This document shows positions 31,011 to 41,886 of a stretch of 50,888 nucleotides of DNA, piece after piece. Positions within the stretch are counted from its first letter, which is position 1; each line of letters opens with the position of its first letter. This DNA is from Phellopilus nigrolimitatus (lineage: Eukaryota > Basidiomycota > Agaricomycetes > Hymenochaetales > Hymenochaetaceae): positions 1-50,888 of the forward strand of contig JAJOHG010000183.1 of the NCBI GenBank assembly GCA_021029095.1. The letters are read 5' to 3'. Both the position numbers and the translations under genes were made by a program. The notes below the pieces were generated by a model, which saw nothing but the letters and a program-made list of their open reading frames with translations, was not told the DNA's origin and did not search any database.

Positions 31011-32147
31011 ATGCGCTTCCAAATAGACAATGGCAACACGTCGATGAAGGGCAGGAAGCGGACTCTGGCCGTGCAGGCTAGCCGTGAGTGGTCATGCGCC
31101 CCTACAATACTCATAGTTGACGCTTCGTGGACTGAGTCGAACTAGACCTCGAAGATGCATCTATTCCCGTAACAAAGGAAGTGAGTTCGAAGTAGACTAG
31201 ACGCGTTTTGTAGACCGATACAATATCTTTCGTATTCCAGGTCGTAGAAGCTATGCGGAAGCGCATCATTGAGGTTAGCTATTCCAGAGTGCTTTGTAGC
31301 GCGTTACTTACAGTTCTCATTTATATACATTAGCTGGAAGATGCGCTTCAGGGCCAACCTTCCGCGAAACGCGCCAAGACTCTAAAGAACGTAGACGAGG
31401 CGCCAAAGGCTGGTCCGTCAACAGGCTCGTCTGCAGGAGCCAGTGCTAGCAAGACCAAAGCAGATGCGAAGAAGGTGGATACATTGCTCAAAAGGTTTTG
31501 GACGAGGTCAGTAAGAACACTTTTGAGAATACATGTTGCGTAGAGTTTGACTACATACTTATAATCTCTTTCCTTTTCTTTAGCTTGCAGAAGGAAGTCA
31601 AAACCGAAAAATACAAGTTTAGAGGAGGCGACCCCAAGGAATGCAAGATCGACGAGATCATCGAGGTCGACGACTTCCGTGCAATCTTCGATGGGAAGGG
31701 TGTTCTCATCCAACCCACACCAACGAACAAGCCGACCTCGACGGTCACCATCAAAGAATTTGCACGTCCTTCGCTGTACTCTATTTTTTGTTTTGATAAT
31801 AACTGGCTTTTCAGACTGCAGGGGATGTCGAAGACCTTTTCGGCAAATATTTCAAGGAACTTAAGGGGAACCGCTATAGTGTCGGTGGTCAGTCTACCAG
31901 CACCCTTTTGTTCTGTTTTCTCGTTTATAGTCCGACGTTCATTATAGGTATTATGGCCCGCTTTGCAAAGGGCGAGAAGATCGGGCTCGTCGCTCTGAAT
32001 ATCAATGGGCTCTCAGTCAGCTATGCAAAAAATACAATGAAATGCACGCTTAAGTTTGAGGTTGAGGAGGCTACCATGTACCGCGTGGGCCTTGACGATG
32101 ACTTCGCAGGGTATGGTCTTTACAAGAACCTCCAGATTGGATTTTGA
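31011..32147 (+). CDS. Unknown nuclear-type protein, coiled-coil N-terminus
   Basis: Not recognised. Short exons join as MRFQIDNG.. / MKGRKRTLAVQAS (to 31083), HLEDASIPVTKE, VVEAMRKRIIE, LEDALQGQPSAKRAKTLKNV (a basic, NLS-like stretch), then an Ala/Ser/Lys linker and KKVDTLLKRFWTS. Next come LQKEVKTEKYKFRGGDPKEC and DGKGVLIQPTPTNKPTSTV, then DVEDLFGKYFKELKGNRYSV. The C-terminus contains NTMKCTLKFEVEEATMYRV and ends KNLQIGF at 32147. The N-terminal part is probably helical/coiled coil (MRKRIIELEDAL). Phase is consistent through all junctions, which supports a real gene. The start (31011 or 31044) is uncertain and an upstream exon is possible. The C-terminal domain looks globular. Confidence 0.6.
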
Positions 32148-32319
32148 TCCGGTCGTCAATGAACCTCATCGCGCAGATGTACTGTTTATTTTCGTTTACC
32201 CTTTAGTCTGCACTCACCCCTCTTGATTTGCGCTTATCTTAACCAGAGGCCACACGCTTCCGTAGACCTAAAACAGCTTTCTTGCGATTGTATAAAATGT
32301 ATGGAACATCCCAATAATA

Positions 32320-32951
32320 CTAATGGTGCGCATCTGCTGATAGGTGGTCGTATATGGGTCCGAGGGTTGGCTGTAAGGGTATAAGCCATCTACTAGATGA
32401 GATTATAGGACGAAAAACATACTGGAATGTTGCGTTCCCTAGAAATAATTAATGTATAAGAATGACACTGTCTGAGTAGCACAATAATAACGAACCATTT
32501 GGTACCACCGGGGGACGAAGACGCTGCCGGGACGCAGAGGGAAGCATTCATCCGGTCAGACAAAAGCAGTAGTGAGAAAACATGTATGTGCTCACGGATA
32601 TACGGGTCTGGATGCTTAATTTCCGCAAGGTTCGCCTCCGCTTTCTCCAAGATGATCGCAAGAGCACGCGGGTCATGCACATTCCTGTTTGACCGCAGAA
32701 CAATCATGAGCAAACGATGTCCGACGCCTTTCTCTTCCTTTCCAGCTTCCGTGCGCTGCGTTTCTTGCCCAAGCAGGGGATAGCACTCACCGGTTTGATT
32801 CAAACTCGGCACGGATCTGTGCGGCCTTCCAGCGCCAGATGTCGCGACGCCCGGTCCAGTCGAGCGAATTCTTGAGGTAGCGCTTGTATAGCGACATCAC
32901 ATAGAAACGGTGCGCGGCAGAAAAAGGCGAGATGGCTGTTGTTGCGGACAT
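32320..32951 (-). CDS. NDUFB9-like LYR subunit of mitochondrial complex I
   Basis: Accessory LYR-family subunit of NADH:ubiquinone oxidoreductase. Exons on the minus strand, 32951-32791, 32684-32596, 32523-32496 (28 nt), 32438-32423 (16 nt) and 32370-32320, join in phase to 114 aa. AHRFYVMSLYKRYLKNSLDW contains the LYR-type helix (here LYK), followed by RRDIWRWKAAQIRAEFE, NVHDPRALAIILEKAEANL, KHPDPY, then GGTKWERNIPPTLGP. The order and spacing fit the B22/NDUFB9 subunit. Two consecutive micro-exons are needed to form KWERNIP. The stop TAG is at 32320-32322. Confidence 0.9.
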
Positions 32952-33578
32952 GCCTGTACGCTAGCTGAGTGTAAGTTCGTCCAGAGTGCGGACACACCGA
33001 GAAGGGGTGCCGCTTTAGGTATGTGTCTAGGAAAAACCGCCGACTGACCCAAATTCCTTTTTTGGTCTTTGTCGCATTGAATAACACAATATAATTTGTG
33101 GCTGGGAGCGTCGCAAAATAGCAATGCCCTCGCCTTTTACTAGGGCATTCCGTGTGCAGCTCCTATCCAAGGCCACAAATCAATATTTGGGATAACAAGT
33201 CACTTTGAATGACTTCTAATTTCTTTACTTTTAGCTTTACTTTTTATCGGCATGACATAGGCTCGACGATCAAGCAAGTAAAATGATTCTACTTAGAGCG
33301 CACACTTGCCATAATATAATACGTAAAATATATTGGCAACCCATAGCTTTGGTTGTTTGCAATGAGAAACCGACACATCTCGCCGATTAACGAAACTGCC
33401 ATTTACATGCATACGTAACTGGAGTGCAATATGGGCTTGTCTACAGAGGAAAAGACGAATTCATTGCAAAGAATATGACGCTGGAAACAGCAGGGACTGA
33501 GACAAAGGCCAAGAACCTAGAGAATAGTACTAGTGGGATGAGCCTGAACAGGAAAACACTGAGGAAACATAAAGACAG
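32952..33578. other. Intergenic region, NDUFB9 upstream and GH125 3' flank
   Basis: No gene seen. The plus-strand open frame at 33424-33672 is mostly antisense to the last GH125 exon and is not supported. Confidence 0.5.
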
Positions 33579-36024
33579 CTACAGCACAACAGAGATGTTA
33601 TACGGTTTCCCATCCTCAAATAGCAGATGTGGTTTTGTGCTTGCAAGATACAGAATGGATTCCGAAAAGTAAGACTGGCAGGGTTTTGGCAATCAATAAG
33701 GCAGGGTTTTTATGAAGAAAAATCACATACGTTCGCCCACGCACTTGATCCAGGGTGCACACAATCAGACGTTTTCAGAGTAGGTTGGTCCAGGAAAAAA
33801 TGGAGCTTACAACCATTGCCGAGTGTAGTCGCTAATATTGTGCGTCTGGACACCTGCGTGTAATTGCTTTATTTAATAAAGCTTAGCGAGAGCGTGAATC
33901 TCCATACTTTCATGGATCAGCCCCAACCCTGTCGTCGTATTTTTCAAGTATTCCAATTTCGTGAGGATATCCTGGGTATATAGAAACGATGGATTTAGTC
34001 GACACACCCTCAGGCTAAAAATTGAAGAGACGCACATTGTCATCCGATCCGGTGATTACCTCCGTAATGAGACCCATGGGCCACGGATGGGCTTCATCAA
34101 CGTGCTGCCCGCCGACGCCTCGGATGACAGGTCCAATACCTTTTGTCTGCTCTTAACATGACTTCATGAAGCCATCAAAATCGTTGACACTTGCCATAAT
34201 ACGGATTTCCATCCGGGTTGAGCAACATCGCACGGGTGTTTTGGTAAATCTCATCGCTGTTGTTAACAAACCCGAGATATGGAATGGAGACCAGTGAAGG
34301 AACGTTAGCATCTAAGAGGACAATAGTGAGCTCTGAAAGTAAGAGAACATGTATATGAACGAAAACCAACCGTCTTGTATCACAACCCCACCATACCCTT
34401 CTAACATTTATATAGTTAGAGTCGGTCAGATTCAAATTTCAGTTGATTCTTACGTACCGTCAATTTCATATGCAAATACCTTTCCCCAATCCGCCGTGTT
34501 TGCCACACCATACTTCCATATCGCATCTTCAACGATTTGTGCGCGCTCGAGAGCCCGACTTCCTAGATCTGGACGTGTGCCGATCTTCTCTAAGAGGTCT
34601 GCAAGAGCACGCAGCTCGAAGACAAGCATAGCTTGGTGCGGGATGTTATACGGGAATATTACGACGTCATCTGTATGCGGTACATCAGAATATTTTTTCA
34701 CCGACAGAACGAAGAAATATGCACACCTGAGGGTCGGTATGTCGTCCCAACCAGGCCCGTATTTCTCTTCGGGGGACCTCGACCTCGGTTCCGCATGTAT
34801 TGTTGATTAGGTCCGCTCTGTAAATGGTTTATTGATGGTATTGAATTTCAAAAGTCTGGAGGCGCGTACGATATTATAGAAAGAGACAACATTTCCATCG
34901 GAATCAAATGTCGGTGTGGCTTGTTCTTGTATGACGGTAAAAATGGCTTCGACTGCGTTGAACCCTAATACGAGATTTATAAAATCGTATTGATAATTTG
35001 TTAATATTGTATTGAATATTAACTCTAAACCTACATTGTCTGCCATTGAAAGTGAAAATACTTTCGTCTTCAGAGTACTCATAATACAGTCGGCTAAGCT
35101 GGAGAAAACTGAGAAACGAATCAAGCTCGTACTGGAAGAAAGCTTGTCATCATGAAAGCTTAGCGAGGAAGGATAAGCTGCTTACGCCGCATGTCCAAAC
35201 AATTTGCATATCATCCGGTGGGGAAATACTTGCTCCTACATCCCCGCTGCAGCACGACGGTGATAATCCCTTGGTTTATAAGGAATAAAAGAAGTGTTGT
35301 GCAAGGAACTTTTCGAAGTTACACATACTGATTCAGGAGGAGGTTGAAAGGCATTACAGTATGGGAACATCGTAATATATCGAGCTATCGACCAGGAAGT
35401 GTCAGTAATGCGCGCAAAGTCAAAGTTGCAACGAAAGCACACCTTGGAGATTAATCACTCCGCGTGTCAGGTTCTGAAGAGCCGGATCCTTGGCTGTGAG
35501 CGGAAGATATACCTTGAATTGGTTGCTGGAATCGCGCAACCATTCTGCTTGGATATCACCAGTCACGACAAAAGTAAGGTCATCGTTATACCACTCGATA
35601 GTCGTGTCGAGAGTGTTGGGAAATGTGTTCTCAAATAGTCTGTTTTAATCCTTGGATCATGTGCCTAAACAAATCAACGTCGGAAGTCCGAACTCACCTT
35701 GCTAAATCTTTGTCCTTCATTCTAGTGGTCATATCGACGATCACCTTTTCCACAGCAGTGCTGCTAAATGTTCGACAGACTTCAGCAGGACGCATGAAAG
35801 GAAGGCCCAGAGGTCCTTTCAGCATGTAAATGTAGGGTCAAATAAACTTGATAAAAAGTAGATAAATTCGCTGTACCATCCGAAGGATCTCCATGCGGCG
35901 TCAGAGAATATGAAGAGTAGGATTGGCAGTTCGTCCGTATATTTTGCTCGTGAGATACTGCTCCTCGCCCACGGAAAGGCAGAAGAAGTAGTAGAGCAAA
36001 AAGAGCAGGAAATTGCTGAAGCAT
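33579..36024 (-). CDS. Secreted GH125 exo-alpha-1,6-mannosidase (Mug157 family)
   Basis: Predicted alpha-mannosidase of glycoside hydrolase family 125. The start at 36024 gives [20 protein letters not shown], a signal peptide. [18 protein letters not shown] joins across an intron to [19 protein letters not shown]. The family signature [10 protein letters not shown] follows, then [25 protein letters not shown] joins across an intron to [15 protein letters not shown], the conserved RPSDD block. Next are [32 protein letters not shown] and GLIHES. The final exons carry DYTRQW, FAWAN and a tail ending [10 protein letters not shown] at 33579. About a dozen introns are needed; several overlook in-frame stops that fall inside GTAAGC or GTATGG introns. 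Roughly 500-560 aa. No break is detected. Confidence 0.88.
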
Positions 36025-36652
36025 CTCAACGTGTTGGGCCTCGTCTTCGACGCAGGGGCACGAGCCCATCGGGGTTGACAGCCATCGTTTATAGGAACAA
36101 CCTCTTTCCGAAAAACGATGTACACACGTTTGGCTTCAGTGCGGCCCAGAAGCTAGCTTAAAAAAGTTCCATGTTGACAGCGAGACAGCTGGCAAGATAA
36201 GCATCATCATGCAGCCATGTGATCTTCCGAAGATATTTAGTTAGAAAGGGCTGAGCGTAAATTTCCTACCCAATGAAAGACATAGTATACGAAGTCATAT
36301 TTATGTGCCAGCCTAGTGCGTGTTTCGATCAAACGCGGTCAACCACCAGAGAGACGCGACGCGCGTCTCGGACGAACAAAACCTCCACGACAACCATGAC
36401 GACGCGGCGTCGGCGAATCTGGCCTGGGCACCATTCACTTGCTGACCTTCAATCACTTGAGGACTCGCAAGCTCGATCTAAAGGTAACTTACTTTCTTCA
36501 TTATTACTTCTGCCAAGACTTTTCTTCCTCGTGGACGTCGACAGGACGCGAGTCGCGGATAAATACGGAGGCACGGCTGAACTCGAAAATAGATCAAGAA
36601 TGACAACTTTGGAGATTTCACAAAAACATCTCGTGATACAATCCATCGTTTT
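36025..36652. other. Intergenic region between GH125 and the EEP-fold gene
   Basis: No gene seen. A short palindrome-like GAGACGCGACGCGCGTCTC lies near 36353-36371 in the GH125 upstream region. Confidence 0.5.
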
Positions 36653-38130
36653 TCATGATAATATTAGCGAGGCAAACGTAGCACGATGATCGCTCGCAAG
36701 AATGCCATCGTCGGAGAGCGCACTCGGGACTTCATAAGATTCTGATGACCTTTTTTTTTCACAATCATTCAGCGTCCTCACATACGTAACACAGAGTATC
36801 AAAAGTAAGACACACCAGCCGCCGTTGCTTCCGCCGAACACAAAGTCAATGCGGTCGGTCAATGATGAAGAGTTTTCCGGCGCTATAAAGTCAGTGAATG
36901 TTGCAAAGTTACCGGAAACGTTGAGGGCTTTAGTTGAGCCGCGGATGTCGACCATGTGGAAATCAGGTTCTGAGCCATCGGGCACTGCGTACCGCGAGGC
37001 AAAGTCAGGACTAATGGGAACGGGCGACTTGACGCCTGTGATGATCCTGTAGGCACCCGAGTCGTCTGCACCGTCGGCAGTGCTTGGTATCGACAGTTAT
37101 TGTTGATGATACGACGATATAATGAGTTATCGCAGCAATGCTCGCGACAGGGCCAGGCCTACCTATTGAAGTCCCCAGTGACGATCACCGATCCGCCCTG
37201 CTTGACCGCCTCGTATCGAGCTCGGGCTAAGATAAGTGAGGCGCCAAGCTGGCGCTGGTCCTCAGACTGATCATCAAGATGGGTAATTAAGAGTACAAAG
37301 CCAATGGTCTCAGATGAGCCTGGCGTTGTAACGTTCAGGTGCGAAGCAGTGCATATCCGCACAGAACCAGCACCGGGGAATTTTGATCCTGGAACGAACG
37401 GCGTAGTACTATTATAACCATTTGTTGATGAGTTTATAATTGAGTGTTTGAAAGATTTATAGATGCCGCAGAAGATCACAGACTTACGACAGCCAAAACG
37501 TGTCGGACTGGACAAGCTGCACTTGTGATCTTGCGTCTGTGAGGGTCGGTATTTACTTTTAGAAAACAAATCCTCATTACTCACGTATTGAAGAAAATAG
37601 GAGAGAACTCTCCTGCTGTAATCCCGTCGTCTCTACCTACACCGACCTACATATAAAAATGTCGAGGAAGAAGCGTTTCCGGGAGTTAGATGATACTAGG
37701 GACATACGTAGTCCCATGGTTGCCCATTGATTTGAAGAAGCTCTAGCATGTCGTCCACCTGCCGCTTCAGCGCTTCCTGAAAAACTTCGGCGTGTCAAAA
37801 TGACATTTTTAACTCTTTATCAACTCGAGACTGTGCTCTATTACCTGCAATAATGACTCCTTTACTGATGAGCTGTTGCGCGACCTTCACGCGCCGAGTG
37901 CTCCATGGCTGTTCGCCAGCGATATTCGAAAAGCTTTTCGGGCCCTCCAATGGCCCAGGAAGACTTGAAAGTGTCTCTGAAACAGTGATAGAGTCTGGCA
38001 TGGAATCAAAGCGCAGATTCCAAGTTGTCAGGCGAATTGTTTGATCCGGGATCATCGAATCTGTGTTCTGCGCGACTATTAGAGGTTCTGTGCTGGAATA
38101 CATATCGCTAGACAAAGTTCCAAAAGTCAT
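36653..38130 (-). CDS. Endonuclease/exonuclease/phosphatase-fold protein
   Basis: Predicted metal-dependent phosphodiesterase of the EEP superfamily; substrate unknown. The strand IRLTTWNLRFD opens the fold. PWSTRRVKVAQQLI is followed after an intron by FQEALKRQVDDML, where the Glu is the Mg ligand. Next are GVGRDDGITAGEFSPIFF, FVLLITHLDDQSEDQRQ, VIVTGDFNR (catalytic Asp/Asn), TDRIDFVFGG and finally DDGILASDHRATFASLIL with the catalytic SDH. All five hallmark motifs are present, so it is probably active. About eight introns give ~360 aa. The start is taken at 38130 (MTFGTLSS...); an in-frame ATG at 38160 is an alternative. No convincing signal peptide is seen. Confidence 0.85.
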
Positions 38131-38692
38131 GGATAAGTAAGAAGCTTTTAGTAAATACACGAACTCGCGAAGACAGCCTTTACAATCATGAATTTGAACG
38201 CGTTGAATCTGTTGATGGTTGTCTTTAGCGAACCGATTTGCAGATCGACGTCAAACGCAAAGTTCTAGATCAATCCCGTATAAGGAAACTAGACCAAACT
38301 TCGCCTTTTCGCAATTGACCGGTATTCACTGCCATACTTCTCAGGCAGCACCACTGCATCAGACAGACCAGCTGGCTTTGCTACTTCGTACAACGATGTT
38401 ATCTTCTTCCTCGCCATCTTGATCATCATAGAGCCGCACGATCAGCTCAGCACCATGCACAGCTCGTAACAGCATGTGGCAGTGTACTGCCAGGTAACTG
38501 GACATCTGGAAATGAAAGACAGCAGAGCCCAAAGGCACGCGACCTTGTCTTTGGCGTTCTTTGACTAGGCATTTCTCCTCATCTGAGCACATTTCCTCCT
38601 AAGCAGGAGTTAAACACGGATTCCATCATTATCGACAACTGTCGGCCACGATACGACATCCGAATATTTGCGAGCGTTCAGATCGTGCTAAT

Positions 38693-38728
38693 GCATAGCA
38701 TCGCATCGCATCGCATCTCATCTCATCG
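38693..38728 (+). repeat. Imperfect CATCG/CATCT microsatellite
   Basis: GCATAG followed by CATCG, CATCG, CATCG, CATCT, CATCT, CATCG: a 5 bp tandem repeat with single-base variants. Confidence 0.8.
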
Positions 38729-39426
38729 AAAATACCTTATGAAAATGATCTTCCAATATATGTTGCACCGCGGCGCTGTCCAAGTACAAGAACTCTTTGC
38801 TTCGTGACTTGATAATCATGCGATCTAATTTAGTAAACTCATGCACAGTTTGTTTCATGTTTTTTGCCCCTCAATGCACCTCGCCAATTCGGTGGTGTCC
38901 TCGGATTATGGACGGTGAGGAAGGGAAAAAATACGAGCCAATTGAAACCACAAACCGCATATTCAGGCGATAGGCAACGAAGTTTTGCTGAATCAATTCT
39001 TCTTACCTTCTGGTCTTACTGCAGATCGAGACCTGTTGTTAATCAACTCGGCACGCATAATGGCGGACCGCTTGTTCTATGTACAGATGATGCGGGGAAA
39101 AAAGAAGCAAGCGCGGTCTCGATGAACATTATGTTGCGATCTTTGTTCGATTCCGCCGAGTCTGTATCTCGCCGGTCGCTCTTGATTATGGGTGCACCTG
39201 GCCTTGGATCTGGGCAAGAAGACTGATGATTCCTTCTCGGGAGTTTGTGTGGTACTGTTCTTCTGGTCATGACTGGAATGGATCCTCGACGTCCTACTTT
39301 GACCATCTCATCGCCTCTATTTGCCTCGGCGTCTGTTGCATTTCGCCATAGCCTCTGTGCAACTATGATGAAAAGATTGTTCACCTAGATTTGTCCTAGA
39401 ACGCGTGCTATTTTGCCTCGGACGCG

Positions 39427-39433
39427 TATAAAA
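39427..39433 (+). promoter_or_regulatory. TATA box of the aspartic protease gene
   Basis: TATAAAA in GCGTATAAAAGG, ~90 bp upstream of the ATG at 39518; consistent with a highly expressed secreted enzyme gene. Confidence 0.7.
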
Positions 39434-39517
39434 GGTCGTTGTCCTCATCGCTGGTCGTCACTGGGATCTCCTTCACTCGTCTTGAAAACCCAGCTCTTTC
39501 CTTCACAGTCTCCAGCC

Positions 39518-41044
39518 ATGCAGATCAAGCTCGCTACCGCTCTTTCTCTCCTCCCATTCCTCGTCTCGGCGACACCGACGCCTGCTGCTGAACCCGGTCT
39601 GAGGATCCCCATGACAAAGCGTTCATCGATCGTTAAAAATGGCGTTGTCAATGTGGATGCGCTCCAGGCGCATGATGCGTATGTGGGAAGGTACGTTCAT
39701 GGAGATGATGATTGCGTACGCGCTGCGCTGACAGCACTTCATGATTATAGAAAGATCAAGCTTGGTTTCGCTAACTACGAGAAGAATGTTGGAAAAGAAC
39801 ACCCAAATTACAACGCGACTACTCTTAGCAAGCGTTCCACAAGCAGTGTTCCCTTGACTGACGATAATAGCCAGCTCTGGCAAGGCTCTGTCACGGTTGG
39901 TACTCCTGCCAAGACGTACATTGGTGAGTCACTTCCTAATAATCTAATAACCTCTCGAATCATGGGCTTATATTTGTTCATACAGTCGACTTCGACACGG
40001 GGTCCAGCGACTTTTTTCTTCCCGGTTCGAATTGCGACTCGACATGCGACGGTCACACCAAGTACGACACATCTGCGAGTACAAGTGCTATAGACACGGG
40101 CAAGTCCTTTACGCTCTTGTACGGCGACCCCGGCGACTCTTCTTCGGTAACTGGAGAGGTTTACACCGACACTGTGACCCTTGGCGGCCTCAGCGCGACG
40201 AAACAAGCCGTCGGTGCCGCGACGACGTTCTCCAGCAACTTCGAATCTAGCAATTTCGCTCCTGATGGGCTCCTCGGCATGGCTTTCCAGTCCATCTCTA
40301 CCTACGACAGCCCGTCAGTATCTTTCTGCTGTTACACATGATGCATGCATTGACCCGATCATCCCGCAGGCCCGTCTTTCAGTCGCTCATTGCTCAGGGA
40401 AAGACAACATCCGAGTTCGGGTTTACGCTCCTCAGTTCAGGCTCCGAGCTCTATCTCGGCGGCGTTGACACGTCGAAGTTCTCGGGCGACCTGACGTATA
40501 CAGACGTTACCCAAGTCGGATACTGGCAGATCGAGCTCAGCGGTGCATCCGTCGGTTCCGCAACCGCCTTCTCGAGCGGCGTTGCTGCGATCGTTGATTC
40601 CGGTACCACGGTCGTATACGGCGACTCTACGAACGTCGAAAAGATCTACGCCGCCATCCCTGGATCTGCGGACGCAAGCTACACGGTCGGCCAAGGCTAC
40701 TACACCATCCCGTGCGACTCTACGAGCACTGTTTCTCTCGAGCTCGGTGGCTCCAAATTCGCCATTTCTGCCGATCAATTCAACTTGGGCTCCATCAGTT
40801 CCGACACTTGCGTCGGTGGCATCGTCGCGAACGACGATCTCGGTAAGTGCGCTGGTTTTCGCGTTTCAATCTGTCCAATTATGCTTTTTTTCTTTAGGAT
40901 TCTGGATCCTTGGTGACGTCTTCATGAGCAACGTGTACACCTGTAAGCCGTTTTCTCAAACTTTGTGGACTCTTATCCTAACTAGTACTCTTCGTAGCCT
41001 TCGACGTTGGGAACCAGCGTGTTGGTTTCGCGACGCTTAACTAA
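39518..41044 (+). CDS. Secreted aspartic protease, A1 family (polyporopepsin-like)
   Basis: Pepsin-like endopeptidase secreted as a zymogen. Exons 39518-39690, 39751-39923, 39986-40313, 40370-40842, 40898-40942 and 40998-41044 join in phase to 412 aa. Residues 1-~18 (MQIKLATALSLLPFLVSA) are a signal peptide. A propeptide follows with a basic stretch (MTKRSS) and a likely processing site at LSKRSTSS. The two catalytic motifs are VDFDTGSSDFFLPG and AIVDSGTTVVYG. The flap region is TLLYGDPGDSSSVTGEVYTD. SSDTCVGGI precedes the terminal FWILGDVF...FDVGNQRVGFATLN, a typical A1 ending. The last intron's acceptor is chosen for its CTAAC branch point. Confidence 0.95.
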
Positions 41045-41886
41045 ATGGCTGTTGATGCATTCGAACGGTCATAGCGACAGAACGAAACCCCAAAGGCACG
41101 ACTACTGTGTCCTCATTTATGTACTCATCGTAGCATAATTACTCACACTCCTTTTACAACTGATTGGGTCTAAATTATTACTCGTCAATAGTCGGACTAT
41201 CAGGAAATCCGTTTCCTACGACCGAAAAGCATTTGGTCGGATCAGTCATAGAATCTCGACCTGAGACAACCTTTGTTGATTTTCAGGGACACGTTCTAAA
41301 GCACCTATGCATTTGTGTCATCGAACATCTCCATAAAAGCTTGGTGGAGTCATGAAATGTTGAACGGTCGCAAATGAATTTCTGACATCGGGGTATAAAA
41401 AAAGACTCGGAGGCAAGTTACAGGGCTGTTTGGAAAAACCACAAAACGCTCGGGTAACGCCGTGAATTACACAACCGGTCTTTGTTCTGAGAGTTGAGTT
41501 AACATTCATGGCATTCGTTCTCTGGAAATCCTATGGCATAGCCCAATTAACGTTTCTGTCGTTGTTTTATTTTTGAGACCAGAGTGCAATTTGCGTCAAA
41601 GACTCAAAGGCATCATATAAATGTATATAGTACGTAAGCTAACGCGCTCTCAGGAGCTCGATCATTTGACGTAAGCGTGACAATTGCCTCCTTTACTCTG
41701 TCAGTGTCATGGATTCGTCGCATTGCAGTCCTCATGTATCTTTAACTATATCTAAACGTCTCTTGTTCTGAATCCCTGGGATCTCTATGTTTTTGAGAAG
41801 ATTGGCAGTTTATTTTATATCTGGCCCCACTTTCAAAACATCCAACGCCAGAAACTAAACGCTCAGGCTTCAAGCACCTAAGTATT
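41045..41886. other. Intergenic region between the aspartic protease and formin
   Basis: 842 bp, no gene seen; 3' flank of the protease and formin promoter. Open frames here are under 65 codons. Confidence 0.5.

Larger units (their letters stand above)
38131..39517. other. 1.4 kb region without a recognised gene
   Basis: Contains the EEP gene's upstream side, a (CATCG)n-type microsatellite, and two unrecognised open frames: 38359-38592 (minus, 77 codons) and 38864-39226 (plus, 120 codons). Neither has motifs, splice partners or promoter signals that I can defend. The aspartic protease promoter with its TATA box is at the right end. Confidence 0.45.

Noticed and set aside
33424..33863. Plus-strand open frames near 33.4-33.9 kb
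   Set aside because: They are antisense to the terminal GH125 exons, which splice in phase to a typical family ending.
36273..36689. Plus-strand 138-codon open frame upstream of GH125
   Set aside because: It lies antisense to the end of the EEP gene and its 3' flank, and has no motif or splice partner.
38359..39226. Open frames of 77 and 120 codons before the aspartic protease
   Set aside because: No motifs, splice context or promoter could be defended; kept only as a note in the intergenic entry.
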